From positions 1 through 13,263 of the forward strand of contig DOUP01000114.1 of assembly GCA_003520545.1 (NCBI GenBank): a stretch of 13,263 bases of DNA, in the 5' to 3' direction. Origin of the DNA: Maritimibacter sp. (GTDB lineage: Bacteria; Pseudomonadota; Alphaproteobacteria; Rhodobacterales; Rhodobacteraceae). Below are positions 11,405 to 13,263 of the stretch, one piece after another. The notes below the pieces were generated by a model. The model saw only the letters and a list, made by a program, of their open reading frames with translations, was not told the DNA's origin and did no database searches. Position numbers and translations under genes: made by a program. The first letter of the stretch is position 1. Each line of letters starts with the position of its first letter.

Positions 11405-13263
11405 TCAGGCGACCAGCGCCTCGGCTTTCTTCAGGTCCACGGAGACAAGCTGGCTCACACCCTGTTCCTGCATCGTCACACCGAACAGCCGGTCCATGCG
11501 GGACATGGTGACGGCGTGGTGCGTGATGATGAGGAACCGGGTATCGGTGCGGCGCGTCATTTCGTCCAAGAGGTCGCAAAAGCGCGTCACGTTGGCGTCG
11601 TCCAGCGGCGCATCCACCTCGTCCAGCACACAGATCGGCGCGGGGTTGGCGAGGAACACCGCGAAGATCAGCGCAAGCGCCGTCAGGGTCTGTTCGCCGC
11701 CCGACAGAAGCGACAGGGTCGACAGCTTCTTGCCCGGCGGTTGGCACATGATCTCCAGGCCGGCTTCCAGCGGATCGTCGCTTTCCACCAGCACGAGGTT
11801 TGCTTCGCCGCCGCCGAAGAGGTGGGCAAACAGCATCCCGAAATTCTCGTTCACCTGCTCGAAGGCGGTCAGCAGCCGTTCACGGCCTTCGCGGTTGAGC
11901 GAGGCGATGCCGTGGCGCAGCTTGGAAATGGCTTCCTCCAGATCCGCCTTCTCGCTGACCAGCGTGTCGTGCTCTTCCTGCACTTCCTTGGCGTCTTCCT
12001 CGGCGCGCAGGTTTACCGCCCCCAGCGCATCGCGCTGGCGCTTGAGCCGGTTCACGTCGTGCTCGATATGCTCGGACGGAGGCATCTGGTCCGGCGTCAC
12101 GTCGAGCGTTTCCAAAAGCGCCTCGGGCGAGGTCTCCATCTCTTCCTCGATGCGCTCCTTGGCGTAGGCGACGGTTTCCCGCGCCCCGTCCAACCGCGCT
12201 TCTGCCCGCGCCCGCGCCTCGCGCGCTTCGCCCGCAATCCGCTCGCCATCGCGCTCGGCCATCTGGGCGTCCCGCAGGGCGCTCTCGGCGGTCGACAGCG
12301 CATCCTGTGCGGTCGCGCGGCGGGCTTCGGCTTCGGCGATCTGGCGGGCCAACTCGTCGCGCTTGGCAGCAAGCTCTTCCGGTGCGGATTTCGCCTCTTT
12401 CAACTCGGCTTCGGTCGCGGTCTTGCGTTCGGCCAGTTCGGCGATGCGCTTGCCTGCGGTCTCCAGCCGGTGCTTCCAGCCAGACACCTCCTTGATCACT
12501 TCCTGCGAGCGTTTGATCCTCGCTTCGCCTTCGCGTTTCAACTCGTCATGGGCAGAGCGCTTGGACATCATCATCATCCGTGCGGCTTCGACGGTGACCT
12601 TGGTGTCCTCTACTTCGCCACGCGCCTCATCGAGGTCGGGCAGTTCCGCCGATGCTTTTTCGGCTTCGGCAAGGCGAACCCTTGCGCCCATCGCCTCTTC
12701 TTCGTGCCGGGTCACGGCAAGGCTCATGTTCTCCAGCTTGCCTTCCGCGATGTTGCGGTCGGCCTCGGCGCGAGATAGCGCGCGGCTGGTTTCGGCCACG
12801 GCGCGGTCCGCGTCACGCCGCGCCTCGCGGGCGGCCTTGTCGGCCTCGGTCGCGCGGGTGAGTTCGGCGCGGAGCGCCTCGTGGGCCTGCATCGCGCCAT
12901 CGGCCCTCGCCTGGGCGCGCTCCAGATCATGCTTGAGCTCTTCCAGCCGGTTGAGCTGTTGCAACCGCAGCGCGGCCGCGGATGGTGCATCTTCGGCCGC
13001 GACCCGGTAGCCATCCCAGCGCCACAGGTCGCCGTCTGTGGAGACAAGCCGTTGGCCAGGTTTCAGAAGCGGCTGGATCAGTGCCGCGTCAGCAGCATCG
13101 ACCAGCCCGACCTGGGACATGCGGCGCACCAGAACGTCCGGCACCGTGACCACGTCGGTCAGCGGCTGAACGCCCGAAGGCAGGGGTTGCGGTGCATCGT
13201 ATGGCTGGAGGCGCCGCCAACCCGATGCGCCTTCTTCATCGGTCGCGGGCGCACGGAGGTCAT
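11405..13263 (-). CDS. smc: Chromosome segregation protein SMC, C-terminal half; 5' end beyond window edge
   Basis: About 619 residues of the C-terminal half of SMC, the ATPase that with ScpA and ScpB organises and segregates the chromosome. The frame stays open to base 13263 (upstream residues DLRAPATDEEG, then GWRRLQPYDAPQPLP), so the GTG at 13153 is not the start. Order in the protein: the end of the distal coiled coil, the C-terminal linker and part of the hinge side (PLLKPGQRLVSTDGDLWRW), a long Glu/Ala/Arg-rich coiled coil from about 12980 down to 11900, then the head domain with the ABC signature LSGGEQ (about 11690-11707), Walker B ICVLDEVDAPLDD (about 11597-11635) and the H-loop IITHH. 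The C-terminus is complete. Full-length family members are about 1150 residues, so the N-terminal head with Walker A lies to the right. Confidence 0.95.
   Translation of the reverse strand, partial: DLRAPATDEEGASGWRRLQPYDAPQPLPSGVQPLTDVVTVPDVLVRRMSQVGLVDAADAALIQPLLKPGQRLVSTDGDLWRWDGYRVAAEDAPSAAALRLQQLNRLEELKHDLERAQARADGAMQAHEALRAELTRATEADKAAREARRDADRAVAETSRALSRAEADRNIAEGKLENMSLAVTRHEEEAMGARVRLAEAEKASAELPDLDEARGEVEDTKVTVEAARMMMMSKRSAHDELKREGEARIKRSQEVIKEVSGWKHRLETAGKRIAELAERKTATEAELKEAKSAPEELAAKRDELARQIAEAEARRATAQDALSTAESALRDAQMAERDGERIAGEAREARARAEARLDGARETVAYAKERIEEEMETSPEALLETLDVTPDQMPPSEHIEHDVNRLKRQRDALGAVNLRAEEDAKEVQEEHDTLVSEKADLEEAISKLRHGIASLNREGRERLLTAFEQVNENFGMLFAHLFGGGEANLVLVESDDPLEAGLEIMCQPPGKKLSTLSLLSGGEQTLTALALIFAVFLANPAPICVLDEVDAPLDDANVTRFCDLLDEMTRRTDTRFLIITHHAVTMSRMDRLFGVTMQEQGVSQLVSVDLKKAEALVA

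Noticed and set aside
11516..12778. A 420-codon plus-strand open frame opposite smc
   Set aside because: It mirrors the coiled-coil codons of SMC, has a repetitive His/Arg/Leu/Phe-rich product and lacks a convincing ribosome binding site.
1..13263. CRISPR arrays, phage or transposon genes, tRNA or rRNA genes, toxin-antitoxin pairs
   Set aside because: Reading both strands showed no repeat-spacer pattern, transposase or integrase motif, terminal repeats, or structural RNA gene.

Overview
The window looks like a high-GC alphaproteobacterial chromosome, most likely Rhodobacterales (roseobacter/Rhodobacter group). Supporting signs are a TrcR (DUF1013) regulator, a COQ9-type ubiquinone protein divergent from rpsU, a YARHG/DUF4453-like secreted protein, the alphaproteobacterial cobC-cobD arrangement behind a DUF1636 gene, and a YbjN-like exported protein beside smc. 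No species can be named from sequence alone. There are no phage genes, insertion sequences, CRISPR arrays, tRNA or rRNA genes. Overall this is core chromosome with one decayed spot.

Layout, left to right. (a) 1-1394, plus strand: the 3' part of trcR, a strong intrinsic terminator, then a small exported cysteine-rich protein. (b) 1438-3318, minus strand: a COQ9-family gene, a quinone oxidoreductase of the PIG3/MDR type one base behind it, then a 51-residue membrane protein. (c) 3319-3724: divergent rpsU with a recognisable sigma-70 promoter and its own terminator. (d) 3733-4713, minus strand: a membrane-anchored alpha/beta hydrolase. (e) 4714-5058: no intact gene, but probably the shattered 3' end of an SRPBCC/AHSA1-like gene containing a perfect 11-bp inverted repeat. 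(f) 5059-7027, minus strand: a likely operon of a single-domain response regulator, a HAD phosphatase and an ornithine-cyclodeaminase-family enzyme; the last two overlap by ATGA. (g) 7208-9458, plus strand: a tightly coupled cobalamin operon, DUF1636 - cobC - cobD, each junction an ATGA overlap, followed by an exported MltB-type lytic transglycosylase ending at 10697. (h) 10768-10815: a 19-bp perfect stem terminator shared by convergent genes. (i) 10837-13263, minus strand: a YbjN-like exported protein preceded by the C-terminal half of smc, which runs off the right edge.

Functionally the window holds modules for cell-cycle transcription control, ubiquinone metabolism, translation, late cobalamin assembly (aminopropanol-phosphate arm plus CobD), cell-wall turnover and chromosome segregation. 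I see no clearly new multi-gene system. The items most worth a second look are the SRPBCC-like remnant with its hairpin, the response regulator lacking the usual switch lysine and coupled to metabolic enzymes, and the cysteine-rich DUF1636 protein locked to cobC-cobD.
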